A DNA stretch of 7,440 nucleotides from NCBI GenBank assembly GCA_938008535.1, contig CALLKF010000147.1, positions 1 to 7,440 of the forward strand, in the 5' to 3' direction. Position numbers and translations under genes: made by a program. This DNA comes from an uncultured Saprospirales bacterium. Lineage in GTDB: Bacteria > Bacteroidota > Bacteroidia > Chitinophagales > JADIYW01. Positions 5,892 to 7,440 of the stretch are shown here, in pieces (position 1 is the stretch's first letter; each line of letters opens with the position of its first letter). A model generated the notes under the pieces. That model made no database searches. It saw nothing but the letters and a program-made list of their open reading frames with translations, and was not told where the DNA came from.

Positions 5892-7440
5892 ATGTCTACT
5901 TACCAAACACCAGAAGGAATCGAAATCAAAGGCAAATTTACAGCAGAATACGCTGAAATATTAACACCTGAAGCATTGGCATTTTTTGCAAAATTGCAAC
6001 GCAAACACAATGCTCGCAGAAAAGAGCTATTGCAAAAACGCGTAGAAAGACAAGTTCGTTTGGATGCTGGCGAATTACCAGACTTTTTACCAGAAACAAA
6101 ATCTATTCGTGAAAGTGACTGGACTGTTGCACCTTGTCCTGCAGATATTCAAGACAGACGTGTGGAAATTACTGGTCCTGTTGACCGCAAAATGATTATC
6201 AACGCTTTGAACTCAGGTGCAAAAGTGTTTATGGCAGATTTTGAAGATTCTAATGCACCAACCTGGGAAAATAATATTTCTGGACAAGTGAATTTGAAAG
6301 ATGCTAACAACAAAACGATTTCGTTGGAATCGAATGGTAAGTCTTATAAATTAAATGAAAAAATCGCTGCGTTGTTCGTTCGCCCGCGTGGCTGGCATTT
6401 GTTGGAAAAACATGTCTTGGTAGATGGTGAACAGGCGAGTGGTTCAATCTGGGATTTTGCTTTATACTTTTTCCATAATGCAAAACAACGAGTAGCACAA
6501 GGTAGCGGAGTTTATTTCTATTTGCCAAAAATGGAAAGCCATTTAGAAGCACGTTTATGGAACGACATTTTTGTAGATGCACAAAATGAATTAGCAATTC
6601 CTCAAGGTTCTATCAAAGCAACCGTTTTAATTGAAACGATTGTTGCGACTTTTGAGTTAAACGAGATTTTATTTGAATTGAAAGAACATTCGGCTGGCTT
6701 AAACTGTGGTCGCTGGGATTATATTTTCTCGTTCATTAAAAGAACCGTTAAGAACAAACAATTCTTAGTGCCTGATAGAATGCAGGTGACTATGACTACA
6801 CATTTCTTAAAATCATATTCTGAATTGGTGATACAAACGTGTCACAAACGCAATGCATTTGCAATGGGTGGCATGGCTGCACAAATTCCTATTAAAGACA
6901 ATCCAGAAGCAAACGAAATTGCTTTAAATAAAGTACGTGCCGATAAAGAACGCGAAGCAAAAGCAGGACATGATGGAACTTGGGTAGCGCATCCAGGTTT
7001 AGTGCAAATTGCAATGGATGAGTTTAACAAATACATGCCAACTCCTAATCAAATAGATAAAAAAAGAGATGACGTACATGTAACAGCTGCTGATTTATTA
7101 GCAGTACCTACAGGAACTATTACTTTATCAGGTTTAAAAAATAATATCGATGTTGGAATTCAATATTTAGAAGCATGGTTGCGAGGTAATGGTTGTGTTC
7201 CAATTCATAATTTGATGGAAGATGCTGCTACAGCTGAAATTTCTCGTACACAAGTTTGGCAATGGGTGCATCATGAAGATGCAAAATTAGATGATGGCAC
7301 AAAAGTAACGGCAGAATTGGTTCAACAATTAATTAACGAACAAGTTACAGCTTACAAAGCAACGTTAGGAGATAAATATTCGACTTCTAAATTTGATTTA
7401 GCAACCGAATTATTTACAAAAATGTCTTTAGAAGATACCT
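5892..7440 (+). CDS. aceB: Malate synthase A (3' end beyond the window)
   Basis: This enzyme condenses glyoxylate with acetyl-CoA to give malate, the second step of the glyoxylate shunt, allowing growth on acetate or fatty acids. 516 codons are present in one unbroken frame; the family has about 530 residues, so roughly 15-20 are missing at the right edge. Characteristic segments are GPVDRKMIINALNSGAKVFM (97-116) followed by ADFEDSNAPTW, RPRGWH (164-169) with the catalytic arginine, YFYLPKMESHLEARLW, VLIET with Mg-binding Glu248, GLNCGRWDYI with Asp276, MTTHFLKSY, GGMAAQIP, DGTWVAHPGL, and NLMEDAATAEISR with the catalytic Asp444. The Glu-Asp spacing of 28 equals that of E. coli malate synthase A (Glu251, Asp279). 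The compact size and the lack of the extra domain separate it from the 720-residue G form. The ATG at 5892 is the first in frame after the -7 box. Isocitrate lyase is often the next gene but lies outside this window if present. Confidence 0.96.
   Translation, partial: MSTYQTPEGIEIKGKFTAEYAEILTPEALAFFAKLQRKHNARRKELLQKRVERQVRLDAGELPDFLPETKSIRESDWTVAPCPADIQDRRVEITGPVDRKMIINALNSGAKVFMADFEDSNAPTWENNISGQVNLKDANNKTISLESNGKSYKLNEKIAALFVRPRGWHLLEKHVLVDGEQASGSIWDFALYFFHNAKQRVAQGSGVYFYLPKMESHLEARLWNDIFVDAQNELAIPQGSIKATVLIETIVATFELNEILFELKEHSAGLNCGRWDYIFSFIKRTVKNKQFLVPDRMQVTMTTHFLKSYSELVIQTCHKRNAFAMGGMAAQIPIKDNPEANEIALNKVRADKEREAKAGHDGTWVAHPGLVQIAMDEFNKYMPTPNQIDKKRDDVHVTAADLLAVPTGTITLSGLKNNIDVGIQYLEAWLRGNGCVPIHNLMEDAATAEISRTQVWQWVHHEDAKLDDGTKVTAELVQQLINEQVTAYKATLGDKYSTSKFDLATELFTKMSLEDT

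Noticed and set aside
6304..7036. Minus-strand open frames of 97 and 64 codons
   Set aside because: Both are antisense to malate synthase, whose reading frame is continuous and carries every expected motif.
1..7440. Mobile elements, CRISPR, tRNA, rRNA, toxin-antitoxin or defence systems
   Set aside because: No transposase, regularly spaced repeats, cloverleaf-like segment or recognisable defence domain was seen. All gaps are under 225 bases and mostly explained by promoters and terminators.

Overview
The window looks like a piece of a low-GC Bacteroidota chromosome. The evidence is a short primary sigma factor of the type found in that phylum (288 residues, no region 1.1), promoter-like sites that fit the Bacteroidota pattern (TTTG, about 19 bases, TAnnTTTG), and A/T-rich leaders without a Shine-Dalgarno sequence in front of every gene. 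I cannot place it below phylum with confidence.

Layout. Bases 1-96 hold the last 31 codons of an unrecognised + strand gene. Four housekeeping genes follow on the minus strand, in transcription order rpsO (4439-4176), pnp (4112-1980), a primary sigma factor gene (1758-892) and rpe (815-156). A divergent + strand glycosyltransferase gene (4631-5770) starts 191 bases from rpsO. Malate synthase A (aceB) starts at 5892 and runs off the right edge, lacking only about the last 15-20 residues.

Transcription. rpsO has the best promoter in the window (4491-4522, minus). A compact GC-rich hairpin with a U-run lies between rpsO and pnp, and a second strong intrinsic terminator lies just after pnp. The rpsO-pnp pair therefore looks like one unit with internal attenuation. 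The sigma and rpe genes form a second unit, separated by only 76 bases without a clear terminator. aceB has its own -7 box.

Function. S15 and PNPase belong to ribosome assembly and RNA decay, the sigma factor to bulk transcription, Rpe to the pentose phosphate pathway, and malate synthase to the glyoxylate shunt. The glycosyltransferase is the only accessory-looking gene. It is alone, has no sugar-pathway neighbours, and carries a sharp drop in GC in its middle. I saw no mobile element, CRISPR array, tRNA or rRNA, and nothing that I would call a new biological system. The points most worth a second look are the regulatory structures around rpsO-pnp and the glycosyltransferase.
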